Part shown: positions 1 through 10,800 of the stretch, in pieces
Numbering within the stretch: position 1 is the stretch's first letter
How the letters are laid out: each line of letters starts with the position of its first letter
DNA from: Proales similis
Lineage: Eukaryota > Rotifera > Eurotatoria > Ploima > Proalidae
Direction: 5' to 3'
Assembly: GCA_019059635.1 (NCBI GenBank)
Contig: JAGVRJ010000001.1
Coordinates: 372,001-436,000 of the forward strand
Length of the DNA: 64,000 nt
Translations under genes and position numbers: made by a program
The notes under the pieces: model-generated
Databases searched by the model: none
What the model saw: the letters and a program-made list of their open reading frames with translations, nothing else
What the model was told of the DNA's origin: nothing

Positions 1-689
1 AGATAAGCCAAATTGTGCTGAGCGGCGCCGCTACCAAAATGACCAAACTGCAGTCGACCATCAAGGAGCGATGGGGCCAAGTTGAACTAGTCAACTACCA
101 GGCGCCGGACGAAATAATTGCCCTTGGCTGCGCACGTCAATGCGGCATCATCCAAAACAGCAAAATCCCTCGTCAGCCCGATTCAAGTGATTCGCGATTC
201 AAATGCTTGGCAAAGAGAATTTACCTGAAGGTTCAAGTCAAATTAAATTGCGAGCCAAGTCGAAATGTCTAACCACAACAACTGCATCGATTTTAGGTGG
301 GCGAGAGCGAGATCACTCTGGCCAACTGTGACACTCCGATTCCTCTGAAGAGAAACTTTACCTTGAACATGGACACGAATGAGAAAATTGTTCAAGTTTG
401 CGAGGAAAACAACCGACTGTTGGCCAAGGTAAAGAGTCTTTCAATAACTCAAGTCGAGAGATGAAAGATGGCTAATTGCGGGAGCTCTCAAGGTTTCTCT
501 AGAGGAGTTCCAGTCCAAAGAAGTTAACGCCTTGTTTCAAGTCAAAATGTAGGTCAATCAGAAATGGAGCCATGTTGAGCTAATCTAATTTAAGCAACAA
601 GCGACGAAACCGTGGAAATTACTTTGAGTGACGCCTCTTCAAACAAGCACGTAACTGCATTTCTAGATGTCGACTCGGGCGCAGATTGA
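1..689 (+). CDS. HSPA14: HSPA14-like Hsp70 family chaperone, C-terminal part (partial)
   Basis: The gene enters from the left edge; the first full codon is at 3. Coding exons are 1-230, 297-428, 493-548 and 602-689, with three introns of about 45-65 bases, and the phases join without a stop. The start reads IVLSGAATKMTKLQ, the Hsp70 block that closes the ATPase domain, followed by PPDE-like PDEIIALGCARQCGI, as in HSPA14 (Ssz1-type Hsp70 of the ribosome-associated complex). The rest is a short diverged substrate-binding region ending soon after, as in HSPA14, not the long lid of HSPA1/HSPA8 proteins. The family works with a J-protein partner (DNAJC2) on nascent chains. AATAAA lies at 701-706. 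The HSPA14 assignment rests on similarity recalled from the human protein; another divergent Hsp70 is possible. Confidence 0.75.
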
Positions 690-862
690 TCTGATCAGAC
701 AATAAAAATGAGCTGATGCGATTAAATTTGATTAAGAGTTTCTTTTAATTATGGCCTTCAACTTAGATGGGGTTGATGGGTTAGATGGGATGGCTGAAAT
801 GTATGGATGAAACGAAGATGCAGCAACAATTAAAAATGTAACAGGTTTTCCAACAACTCTAC

Positions 863-868
863 TATAAA
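863..868 (+). promoter_or_regulatory. TATA box of the TYAQ-repeat gene
   Basis: TATAAA lies 63 bases before the ATG at 931, leaving room for a start site near 890-900 and a short leader. It is one of the few clear TATA boxes here and suggests strong, regulated expression. Confidence 0.6.
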
Positions 869-930
869 TCAGAGTGCTAGCGGATCAGATCGACATTCAG
901 AAAAAAGCTCGAGTATAAGCCATCTAAGAA

Positions 931-1764
931 ATGCAGTTCCAATTGACTTCAGTGGTTTTGTTTGCAACCCTTTTCTTGCAGGGCGCTTTTGCTGAGAAAC
1001 TAGAGACTGGTGTGACCTACGCCCAGAAACCTGCTGCCGGTGTTACGTATGCCCAAAGACCCGCGACCTACGCCCAGGAACTAGCTGCTGATGCCACCTA
1101 TGCCCAGAGACGAGCTGCCGATGCCACCTATGCCCAAAGACCCGCGACCTACGCCCAGGAACTAGCTGCTGATGCCACCTATGCTCCAAGATTGGCTGCC
1201 GGTGTTACGTATGCCCAAAGACCCGCGCCTGGTGCGACCTATGCTCAACGACCTGCTGCAGGTGCCACCTATGCCCAGAGACGAGCTGCCGATGCCACCT
1301 ATGCCCAAAGACCCGCGACCTACGCCCAGGAACTAGCTGCTGATGCCACCTATGCTCCAAGATTGGCTGCCGGTGTTACGTATGCCCAAAGACCCGCGCC
1401 TGGTGCGACCTATGCTCAACGACCTGCTGCAGGTGCCACCTATGCCCAGAGACGAGCTGCCGATGCCACCTATGCCCAAAGACCCGCGACCTACGCCCAG
1501 GAACTAGCTGCTGATGCCACCTATGCTCCGAGACGAGCTGCCGATGCCACCTATGCCCAAAGACCCGCGACCTACGCCCAGGAACTAGCTGCTGATGCCA
1601 CCTATGCTCCAAGATTGGCTGCTGGCGTCACCTATGCCCAAAGACCCGCGCCTGGTGCGACCTATGCTCAACGACCTGCTGCAGGTGTGACCTATGCCCA
1701 AGAGCTAGCTGCTGGTGCCACCTATGCCCAGAAAAGAGCCATTTTCCCCTTAGCCCCAGCCTAG
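931..1764 (+). CDS. Secreted tyrosine-rich repeat protein (TYAQ repeats)
   Basis: Single-exon gene for 277 residues. Residues 1 to about 21 form a clear signal peptide (hydrophobic LTSVVLFATLFLQGAFA). Almost all the rest is 26 copies of a 10- or 7-residue unit starting TYAQ or TYAP, continuing with RPAAGA, RRAADA, ELAADA, RPAPGA or just RPA. The tail is FPLAPA. There is one Tyr per unit, regular Pro, many Ala, alternating basic and acidic units, and no Cys in the mature protein. I know no named family with this unit. The layout (secreted, low complexity, Tyr/Pro/basic decapeptides) recalls structural or adhesive proteins such as cuticle, egg-shell, silk or mussel-foot types; that is analogy only. 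A TATA box at 863 and AATAAA signals from 1829 frame it as a complete gene. Confidence 0.8.
   Translation: MQFQLTSVVLFATLFLQGAFAEKLETGVTYAQKPAAGVTYAQRPATYAQELAADATYAQRRAADATYAQRPATYAQELAADATYAPRLAAGVTYAQRPAPGATYAQRPAAGATYAQRRAADATYAQRPATYAQELAADATYAPRLAAGVTYAQRPAPGATYAQRPAAGATYAQRRAADATYAQRPATYAQELAADATYAPRRAADATYAQRPATYAQELAADATYAPRLAAGVTYAQRPAPGATYAQRPAAGVTYAQELAAGATYAQKRAIFPLAPA
1009..1740 (+). repeat. Coding tandem repeat: 30/21-bp units in 171-bp higher-order repeat
   Basis: The basic unit is 30 bp (21 bp in the short form). A higher-order block of six units (30+21+30+30+30+30 = 171 bp) recurs with near-identical sequence: the ATTGGCTGCC word is at 1191 and again at 1362, and its close relative at 1614 comes after one extra 81-bp step. 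Such near-identity points to recent unequal crossing-over or slippage. Confidence 0.9.
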
Positions 1765-1946
1765 AACTACAAATTCCTGAATTGAGTTGGAAAATCCTTT
1801 TAATTCTTAATTAGCGACCCATAGCATGAATAAAAGAATAATAAAAATAATTATCAATTTAAAATAGAAAGTTTATTGCACCGATTTCGATTTATTAAAG
1901 GAAAAGCAAACCTGCGACTAATTGATTTCAAGATTTCATTTCGATT

Positions 1947-3563
1947 CTAAGACAAAAAGTCCTCGATCTCTTTCATGTGGCTCTGGAGGAACAATAGTCG
2001 CTGCTCCTGGAGCGTTTTTTTAATTTCATCAATTCGAACACTGGATCGATAGGTCTTAATATCGCAACACAACTGTCCATATCTGACCTGCTTCAAGTAG
2101 AACGGCTTAACCCAAGCATAGCTCTCGTAAGCTCCGATCATGTTGTGAATGTTCAGCGCCATTTCGGTTCTGTAAATTTTGCCGATGTCATCCGGATTGG
2201 AGCTAAGCACCGGAATTTGAATATTTTCGTCGCCAAAGCGATTCAACTGCTCTTTTGGCTTTTGCTCCTCGTGCTTTGCCTCAAACTCAGAGTCCCAGTC
2301 GAGGTGATTGGGCTCAGCGTCGGCTTCTTGCTTGATCGACTCCTTTGTCTCTTCTGAACCGTTCTCCTCGACAAGCATGCTCTCAGACTGCTTCAAATTT
2401 TCTCCGTTCGAGTCCTCGATTCTTTTCTGTTTTCTCGATTTCTTTGAATCGGGACTTTGCTCTGCTTCGCTGCTCAAGCTTCTGCTTCTGCTCTGCTTTA
2501 CTGAGGCCGTTTCATGACTAGCAATGCCTCGGTTGGTGCGTCCATCTCCATCTTCAAATTAAACCTCATCTCATCACAACATTCAGCCGCTAGTCTCTTG
2601 AGCTCAAAACCTGCCTCTTTTAGTCGAGTCACTCGAGTGGTCCCAATCGTTCCTCGGCGAATTCTTGACTCCTTCTTCTCGCAGAGGATAAATGACTCAA
2701 GAATTGACCACTGTTGAGTCGGTAACCAACCTGAACGGTATTTCGAGTCGGCTGCTTTGGTCCATGGCTTATGATCCGATTCTCTTCCATAACTCTGGCC
2801 CGACGCCGAGCGACTGTAAGAGGCCGTCTGACTCGATCCACTGGATCTGTGATGTTCACTCACACTTTGACGATATGGCGGATGTGACTCGCCTCCATCT
2901 GATCATCTGATTTTATATTCAACTCAAATCTTATGTCAAAGCAGATAAAACAACCTCGATGCTGCGATGACTTTCCATAATGATCGCTCGACCTGGGCGC
3001 GTTTTCGTGTTTCGATGAGCGGCCAGTGCGCCCCTTTGAACTGTACTCTTTGCTCGTGTCCTTTGCCTTGTCACTTTTCAAGTCTTGAACTCGTTGCTGG
3101 GCCGATACTTGTCATTTAAGCTAAAATTACGCTTGACTCAACATCCAGTCCCATTCGGGAGGCTTCTCCCACTGCGTCTTGTCACTTCTCATGTTGTAGT
3201 AGTAGACTTTACCAGCCGAGCTCATGAACTCGGACCAGTCGCCCAGAGTGCGGAGTGGCATTTTTACCTGCATTAGACAAGAGCTCTGAGCAATACCTCT
3301 AATTGAGGCTATTCAAGACCAAACCTCTGCAGAGCTTGTGCCAGACTGAGAGCCGGTCGCACGACGATCTTTGTAACTTGACCGGTGTCCACTTCTGGAG
3401 TAGGAACCATCTCCATGACCACTTCCCCGGCTCGCTAGAGAAACGAGAATGAAACTCGAAAGTAGGAAGGCAAACGAAAACCGGCACACTTACACGGCTC
3501 TTCATCACTCGACTTGCGACGGCCGTGTCTGCGGTCGTAGTCGCGCTGTGAGAAATTCGGCAT
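1947..3563 (-). CDS. WAC: WAC: WW domain-containing adaptor with coiled coil
   Basis: Read on the minus strand from ATG at 3563. Visible exons are 3563-3494, 3434-3325, 3267-3131, 3073-2955 and 2898-2732, then one or two more down to the stop at 1947; the joins between 2732 and 2530 are uncertain. The N terminus is rich in Arg, Ser and His. Exon 3 carries one WW domain (GDWSEFMSSAGKVYYY, then QWEKPPEW) close to the WW of human WAC. The C-terminal end (EQRLLFLQSHMKEIEDFL, preceded by a short helical segment) matches the conserved coiled coil that ends WAC. WAC links RNA polymerase II to RNF20/40-dependent H2B ubiquitination and acts in autophagy; these roles are known for the family, not shown here. 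The protein is shorter than human WAC (647 residues), mainly in the disordered middle. TTTATT at 1872 and 1891 can serve as minus-strand poly(A) signals. Confidence 0.85.
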
Positions 3564-3807
3564 ATTGGCTAGGAGCTGACTTGCGACCGGTCGCAAGTTA
3601 AATTCTGTTCATATTTTAATGCGAGCCATCCAGTGTTGACAGCTGGAGAAATTGCAATAACGGGTGCGCGAAATTAACTTTACAAAGGGAGGCGCTCGCT
3701 TCGAATACACTGCCCGAGGGTCCAGTAACCATAGATACGAAATCGACGCCCCGAAATCTCGTCTCAGTTTCCAAGTTTCGAGTTGCGCCTAATCGCAAGA
3801 ACATCAA

Positions 3808-4909
3808 ATGCCAGTAATCAAAGCAGCGGAAGATAAAAATCTCTGGCAGCTCATTTGCCAAGGTATTCAATCACACTCAAGATTCAGGGCGATTGTTTAA
3901 AATTCGGTTTTCTATTCAGAAGCGAACGAGAGCAATTCGACTAAAAGTGTAGAAGATGTTCAAGACTATGACCCTGGTGTCAATAGTCCCGTATTCTTCG
4001 GCTACTCTTATGCCCAGGAGCGACTCGACGACTATTCTCTGCTGGTAAATTGCAAACGTGTGCTCACCATTTTCGATCTGCGTCCTTAGTCGATTCGTCT
4101 TGAGAACGACTTTGATCCAAGTCTGTCAAGTCCGGCTCTGCTCGGGTTCAGCTTGTGCTCATATCGAAAAGCCACCAGCGTCCGAGATGCATTGGACACC
4201 ATCAAAATCGATCCCAAGACTTGTCCGGCTGACGTTTACGTTGAGCAATTCATATTTCCAACTCTTTTGCCTGCACTTGAACGCATGCTCGAAGCAGCGC
4301 GAGAAAACAGATGTCTAGAGCGAAAGAGAACGGCCTTCAACGCGTGCGACTTCCTAACCGAGCATCTCTACCAGTGAGCAGCTGGCAGCTTTAAAATGTC
4401 TTCCACGGGCTGACAGTTTTTTTGCATTAAGGAACAATCCGGCCTGTGACGAGCAGCAGTCAAAGGAAAGAAAGAAACTTGGCCTCTGGCAGATTCCATT
4501 TGTCAAGGACTGGAATGAAAAGCAGTAAGTAGAGTTTGAATTTTTAAAAAAAAGTGCTTGAACGCAACTGACGAGGATGCTCACTAGTCCGAGGCCGGCT
4601 TTACCTATGTCACTTGTCTGGAGCGACGAAGAGGCCTGTAAGATCATTCAGGCGTTCTACCGCGGCTATCTGGTGCGACGAGAGCCCGAAGTTCAAGAGC
4701 TTCGTCAATGGCAGCGTGAGCTTCGCGAAGAGAATCGTGATGTCGGCGAGCGTGTTGAGCAGTTCTGGAGCAACCTCAACAATTTGAACGAGCCGGCTAA
4801 TTCATCAGCTCTCGTTCGGATATTGCCTGAGAACACTGCAGGCGAAAGACACCAAAAAAAAAGAGATTTTCTAGATCGGACTCGAATCAATATTTATTGG
4901 GAAAAATAA
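3808..4909 (+). CDS. IQCK: IQCK: IQ motif-containing protein K
   Basis: Five exons (3808-3862, 3920-4044, 4090-4373, 4432-4524, 4588-4909) join in phase to 292 residues, close to human IQCK (287). Landmarks shared with the human protein: DKNLWQLIC near the N terminus, the block [49 protein letters not shown], then an IQ motif ([18 protein letters not shown]) and [11 protein letters not shown]. The IQ motif is a likely calmodulin-binding site; the gene is otherwise poorly characterised and belongs to a set often linked to cilia. The stop codon TAA at 4907-4909 lies inside the AATAAA at 4905-4910, so there is almost no 3' UTR. The next gene converges from only 11 bases away. Confidence 0.93.
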
Positions 4910-4910
4910 A
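4893..4910. terminator. Interlocked poly(A) signals of IQCK and LRMDA
   Basis: AATAAA at 4905-4910 (plus strand) contains the IQCK stop codon. TTTATT at 4893-4898, the minus-strand AATAAA for LRMDA, lies inside the last IQCK codons. Each mRNA end must therefore fall inside or right beside the coding region of the other gene. Confidence 0.7.
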
Positions 4911-4920
4911 CTAAAGACGA

Positions 4921-6060
4921 TCAGAGGTCGTCGTTTCGAATGAATCTGTTGCCCTCGGACTGTTTGCCGTAGTAAATGTATTTACAATGTCCATAGAGAC
5001 CCTTGGAAGTGTACTCGGCGCTGTCCGAGGCGGGCAGAGGTGAATAGATTGAAGGAGCCCGATTTTGCTGCGCCGCACTGGTCGCTGCTGTGGCATCTTG
5101 CTCAGTGTCCGAGCGAACTACTTGATAATACCGCGGGCCTTCATCGCCAATCTCTTCTCTTTCTTTACCCAACACTTCATAGCAGTCGAGAAACTTGAGC
5201 TTGGGCAGCCGATAGACAACATACTTTCTACTCGAAAGCATTCACTTTCACGTTCACGTTGACAATGACCACAATCGAAATGCTTGCCTGTATTTGGAGT
5301 AGTCGTATTCATCGTTGTTCTCGTCGACCAGCTCATTCGGACAAGCTCGGTTGCCAAGCATGCTCAAATAGGTCAAGTTTGGAAACGAAGATTTCACTTT
5401 GTCGATGAACACGTGCAAGTCTTCAATCTACAAAAATTCATTCATCGACAAGCCGACGACCATTCGGACGAATTCTTACGCAGTTCTTGTTGCACGAGAA
5501 GAGGCGTAGATTGCTGAGCTGAGGAAAGTGACTGTTCTCACTGAGGGCGTTATTGTCGCAGATGAGCTCTTCGAGATTCGGAAACTGCTCGATCTCTCTC
5601 AAGTCACTGTTGAAACCTTTAGAATAGAACAAATGCAGCTGCGGCTGATGGCAGAACAGACCTGATCGTGTTGAAGCTCAAGTCAAGCACCAGAGTTTTA
5701 AGGCCGAACTGATAAATAATGTCGGTCGGCAACGAGCTCATGTCATTCCCTACAAACGACAGCTGCCAAATTCGAATAAATCTAAGGCTGCAACCAGAAG
5801 CTATTCGATTGTCTGCTTACTTTCTTATCCGGTGCCGAGTAGGTGAAGCTGAAATTGCCCGATTCGATTGGAACAGCTTGCTCGACTCTCGGCTCGTTCT
5901 GCTCATAGATGCTTTCTTCAGCGCCTTCGACTGTCACCGACGAACTTTGTCCGACTGTTACTTCTGGCTGGTGCTTTGATTCATTTTGTTAAAAAAATAA
6001 ATCAAAAGCAGAATGCACAAGACTCACCTCCAACTCACCACTGTACTCATCCGACTGCAT
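4921..6060 (-). CDS. LRMDA: LRMDA: leucine-rich melanocyte differentiation-associated protein
   Basis: Six exons on the minus strand (6060-6028, 5973-5821, 5762-5662, 5606-5480, 5427-5288, 5227-4921) join in phase to 286 residues. After an acidic N terminus come about three to four LRRs (LVLDLSFNTI, LEELICDNNALS, LRLFSCNKN), the capping block LTYLSMLGNRACPNEL, then VVYRLPKLKFLD. The C terminus YGHCKYIYYGKQSEGNRFI is the signature tail of LRMDA (C10orf11). In vertebrates it is a Rab32/38 effector for melanosome-type organelles; the invertebrate role is less known. The intron between exons 5 and 6 begins GCAAGC, not GT: a 60-base GC-AG intron whose use is needed to keep the frame and the conserved YRKYVVY join. 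It shares a 102-bp divergent promoter with PDPK1. Confidence 0.9.
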
Positions 6061-6162
6061 TTCTTTTGCCTTTGCTAGTGAGCCACGCAATTGCCTTCTA
6101 GAGAGAGAGAGAGAGAGCTGTTGCCTTTTGTTTCTTCTGAATAAAGCAAGAATCGATCGAAA
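6061..6162. promoter_or_regulatory. Bidirectional LRMDA/PDPK1 promoter with GAGA tract
   Basis: Only 102 bases separate the two divergent start codons, so both leaders and the shared promoter must fit here. The stretch holds a (GA)n tract at about 6101-6117 and no TATA box. GA tracts also lie near other start codons in this window (26779-26796, 50812-50829). Confidence 0.6.
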
Positions 6163-7629
6163 ATGAGCGAAAATCTAGAAAAGGACACGAAAGCCAAAAT
6201 GAGGTGAAAGACAACGATCGCGTTACAGCACAGCAAACTCGTGTGTCATATGACTTTGAATTTATGCTATCAGATCGCTCGCATTATTTTTCTCATTTTC
6301 TTGCTCCTCTCAGTTCTCGTCAGTGTTTTATCAGCAACCAGTCAAAACGAGTTGACGAGAATGGCAAGTGGTTCCATCGCATCGGTAAGAGGAGGCATTC
6401 CAGAACTTGGCAAACTGGCAATTTATTCTCTTTCGAAGGAAGAGAGCATGGGCCGGCGCATGCGAGAGGATTTCGAGTTTTTGAAAGAAATCGGCGAAGG
6501 GTCATTTTCGACGGTTGGCACCTTGTTCGGTCTTGATTGCACTCTCAAATGGGCTCATTTTGGTCTAGGTCTATCTGGCTCGAGACAGAAACACCGGCGC
6601 CCAGCTTGCCAGTAAGATTGAAATTTAACCGACTGGCCCACAGCTGCTCTCTAATTGGCTTCGAAGTAAAAAAGTGCGAAAAGTATTTGATATTGCGCGA
6701 GAAAAAGGTCAAATACGTTCATCAGGAGAAGAGGATATTGGCCGAGATCCTCACCAATCATGCATTCGTAGTGAAGCTCAACTGTACGTTTCAGGACGAA
6801 GGCAGTTTGTGTAAGTAGTGAAGCTCAAACATGCGTCCGGCAGCCACTCACACCCCACGTCTAGACTTTGGCCTTTCCTATTGTCCCAACGGGGATCTAC
6901 TGCGTCTGATTCAAAAATACAAGCCGCTGAGCAACGAACAAGTTCAATTCTACGCAGCTGAACTAGTCGAGGCGCTCGAGTATCTGCACACCAACGGTGT
7001 TGTTCACAGGTTCGCGCTTTGTCCCAAGAGGAGAAATCGGTTAATTATCGAATAAAATTGAAGAGATCTGAAGCCGGAAAACGTTCTCCTGGACGCCCGC
7101 TTTCACATTAAGATCAGCGATTTTGGCTCCGCTCGCATTTTGCACGACAAGACCGCAGAAGAGAGCAGCTCTGACGAGCAAGCGACTAAGCGAACTCGCA
7201 AAAACTCATTTGTCGGCACGGCTCAGTTCGTTTCGCCCGAGGTGCTCGAAGGACTAGCGGCACATGTGGGCAGTGATCTGTGGGCGCTTGGCTGCATCGT
7301 TTTTCAGATGAGCACTGGTAAGCACCTTTTCAGCGGCGGGTAAGCCAACTTGACCTCGTGTGGCTGTTCGACTACTAATTGTTGCCACCAATTCGCCAAG
7401 ACACGAATACGACATTTTCCAGAAAGTGGTCCGCGTCGAATTCAGCTTGCCTGACGAGATGGCGACCGACTGCAAGGATCTCGTGCAGAATTTGGTCAAG
7501 AAAAAGCCCGAGGAGCGACTGGGCGCCTCTAAACTTCGGCCGTACTCTGCCCTTAAGGCGCACGCCTTCTTTCAAAATGTCCAATGGGCTTTACTTAACG
7601 AGCAAACGGCGCCCGTGGGCCATTCCTAG
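6163..7629 (+). CDS. PDPK1: PDPK1 (PDK1) AGC kinase lacking a PH domain
   Basis: Seven exons (6163-6203, 6342-6513, 6569-6611, 6667-6810, 6865-7009, 7064-7339, 7401-7629) join in phase to 349 residues. The kinase domain starts near DFEFLKEIGEGSFSTV (glycine loop). It has LAIKKCEKY (VAIK lysine), a Glu-bearing helix C, HRDLKPENVLLD (catalytic loop), ISDFGSARI (DFG), and the PDK1-type activation loop NSFVGTAQFVSPE, with the Ser equivalent to human Ser241. The loop has an extra acidic Ser-rich stretch (EESSSDEQ). PDK1 phosphorylates the activation loops of AKT, S6K, SGK and other AGC kinases. The domain ends at SALKAHAFFQNVQWALL, then 11 residues and a stop, with AATAAA near 7669. Human PDK1 (556 residues) continues into a phosphoinositide-binding PH domain; none is encoded before the next gene at 7890. 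Confidence 0.92.
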
Positions 7630-7889
7630 AGCTGCTCAGCGTCTCATGTTTCTTCTCCATTTCTAATTCAATAAATCTCTTTTCGAAAAACGAGACACTC
7701 GCAATCTAATAGAATTACGCGAACGAACAAAACTGATGATAACAGGCGAGTCATGTGAAACAGACGAAACGTTGTCTTGGTTTTCAATCGAACCGAGAGA
7801 ACGCGCTGGGACAATTAAGACGAGAGATTAAGACGAGGAGCGAACAGAGAAAGACAGACAGACAGGCAGAGGACAGGAAAAGGGCATAA
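7630..7889. other. Gap between PDPK1 and DENND3
   Basis: Holds the PDPK1 AATAAA near 7669 and a purine-rich stretch (GACAGACAGACAGGCAG near 7852-7868) before the DENND3 start. No reading frame with PH-domain features was seen. Confidence 0.6.
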
Positions 7890-10800
7890 ATGGAAAAGAG
7901 AGTTTTCAACAGCTTGATTGAATATGCCGTGGTGGTTGGCGCCGATCAAGAGACCGGCCTCTCGCTTGATCTCCGTCAGCAAGTAAGTCACGCTGGGTAA
8001 AGGTCATTCAGCGTCTGTCTGCACCATTTCCAAGCCACTTGTGGACGAGGCGCAGTCACCTCTCGTTGAAGACATTGAGAGCTGCCAGTTTGAATCCTCG
8101 GTGCTCTCCGTAGTGAACAACGACACGGCCAACTATCCGGCAGAGAACTTCCAGAATCCGGTCTATCCTCGCTACTACATGCAAAACAGTTCGACAAGCG
8201 AAAACGTAGATCTTGACTCGCCAAGAACAACGTCCGCTAATTTACAACAACGTCCGTTTAAATGCAAATTAGGTCGACAATGAAGAGACGCAGCAGCAGT
8301 CGTCGTTTAGCATCGCTCGAACCAAACGATCGATGGTGCGCAGATCAACACTCAAAACTCCCGAAGCGCCCGTTCAAGAGGATCTACTGCAGAACCTTCC
8401 TCTATTCTGCTTTCCAGGTGGACGCACTGTGACCTTTCGAATTGTGAAAAGAAATTAAACTCTTCGCTTGAACCGCTGTCGCAGAGGGCATTAGAGTGAG
8501 CCGCACTCACCATGCGGCAATGACACGCACTCACGGCTTCGTTCTCACGGACATCAACGGCTCGCTCAAGTTCGGCATGGCGCTCGAGTTCGGCCGCGAG
8601 TTTGTCTACACTTGGGAAGAGCAGCAACAGGTCAGCTGTAGGGCCGATTGCCAATGCAACACACTTTCATCTTTATGCTGTTGCTGTTTTTAGGCCACAT
8701 TTCAATTGAAAATAATCGACGCAACTCGTCTAGACGATATCGACGATGAAAACCGCAGCTTCGTTCGCGTCTACGTTCCGACTTCGATCGTGCTCATTTC
8801 CAATCACTCGTACTTTGAGGAAATGAAACAAGCTCTGTCAAGGTAGAGATACCAGCGGCTCAGCGCCAGACAATATCTCAACGTTGACTCCCAAGTCTCT
8901 TAATCGACATTCAGCGCGAGCCGAGCCAGTTCCGCTCGCTGTTCGAGCAGTACGTGTTCAATTTGACGCGAATTCAAGTGCCGCCACGCGCACACAAGAA
9001 CTTTCGACTCTGGCTGGTGAATGCTGCATGAACGCCTTCCTAACTCGCCTTGAGCTCTTTTCCCTTTTAGGAGTATCCTCTGCCTCACGATCGACTTGTG
9101 CTGGTGCAGGCAGAGGAGCACGAGTCGCGCGTGTTCACCTTCAGTCTGTCCACGCTGTTTGCGCGACTCGGCGTGCAGAGCATAGTCAAAGTTCTGGAGG
9201 CAATATTCAGCGAATGCCGGATTCTATTCATCAGCTGCAGCGAGTGCCTGCTCACTCCGATCATTGAGGTTGGCCTCCTTCTGAACGACGTCCAATTCAG
9301 CGTCTCAGTTCAACTCGGCCATTTCACTCAAGTCTTTCCTCAAACTCATTCAACCGTTCAAATGGCTGCTGCCATACGTACCGTTGCTGCCCATCAGTCA
9401 ACTTGACTATTTAGACGCCCCACACCCGTTCATAATGGGATGCCGACGCCCGGACCAGTTCGAGCAGTTTGTAGAGGTATTCGTTTCCTGTTCAACTTTG
9501 AATTGCCCTCTGTAACGCATCGGCAAGCAATCTGATCTGGTGATTGTCGACATTGACTGCGACCAAGTAACTGTGCCGCGCACGGTCGCGCTGAGTCCGT
9601 TTCCGAACTTTGCTTCAAAATGGCTGCAGACCAGTTTGAGAAAAATCGACCGTTTTCCTCTAGACACTCAGCGGCTTCAAAGGTGAGCTATTGGCTCTGT
9701 TTTGGCGAGCGAGGATTATCGAGCTTTAACTTTGATCAAAGGCCCCATCGAAGCATGAGCCAACTCGAAGCGATCGAGATCAGACAGAATTTCAACTCCA
9801 AAGTGTCTGAAATCATGATCGAGTTCTTTGTTAGACTTTTCGGGTAGGCAAGATTCAGCGGCCAATTGAGCAGTCAAAAATCAAACAAAGCGCATGCAAG
9901 TGAACTGACTGCATTCGTGAGTGACCAGGGCTTTGATAAGAGTCGGTATGTGGAGCAGAAAAGCTCGGAAGCTGCGGACGCGGCCCAGTTCTATCAGCAG
10001 GTGAAGAGACAGGCATCGGCCAATCTACCCTAAGACTCTTTAATCTCTGACGCAAGGTTGTCGAGTCGACCATGTTCAAAAGCTATTTGGGCAAACTGGC
10101 CGAAAGAGGCAGCAATGAACAAGCCGACCCATTTGAGCAGCGAATCAAAGCGCTGAGCCGAGAGAGGTAAATTGCGTTCGGCCATGAGAGCCAAGCAGGA
10201 CTGATCCGAGTCGAATAGAAGCGGCGCCAAGTCACTTGATCCGGTCAGAAAGGGCCGAGAGAGGAAAATTCAACTCAAGCGGATTGAATTGAGCACATTC
10301 TTCGAGATGGGCAGCTACGATCTCAAGCAAAACGCATCAACTCTGAGTTTAGAGCTGAAGAACGCCGGATGGCTCGTCTTCAAAGATTGGCTGCATTTCA
10401 TGCTCGCTCTGGTTCAGTTCGCTTGCAACCAACTTTCAGACGCTCTGAAGCAACTGTGCTCAATCGAGCAGCTCGAACTGATTCCGCGCAAGCTGATCGC
10501 CAACGAGCTCTATCCCACCTTGAATGCAAATGAGATCAAGCAGCTGGAGCTGAACGAAGATTATCGAGCTTTTCTCGGCCAAGTCTCGGCGATGAATCAA
10601 GAGCCAGCGCGACTGCTCAGAGCTTTCTCTTCCGGTGACCAGCCACAATCGGACGACGAGTTTGAGAATTTGAGTGACATGAGTAATTGCTGCCTGTCCA
10701 AGAGACTGCCCGATTCCGACCGTAATTGCGTGCTTGAAGACTTTAAAGAGTTCTCGGACGCGCTGGACGATCGAAGGATCAGATTCGACCAGGAGACCAG

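Noticed and set aside
1376-1612. Open antisense frame through the TYAQ repeats, rich in His, Trp and Arg
   Set aside because: It follows from the codon periodicity of the repeat on the plus strand. No start context or signal peptide, and the plus-strand frame has both plus a TATA box.
3616-3870. 84-residue minus-strand frame with Phe/Cys-rich sequence
   Set aside because: It overlaps the first exon and upstream part of IQCK, has no family features, and is antisense to real coding sequence.
7630-7889. Hidden PH-domain exons of PDPK1
   Set aside because: The gap is 260 bases, has an AATAAA near 7669 and frequent stops, and gives no PH-like beta pattern with the usual final Trp helix.
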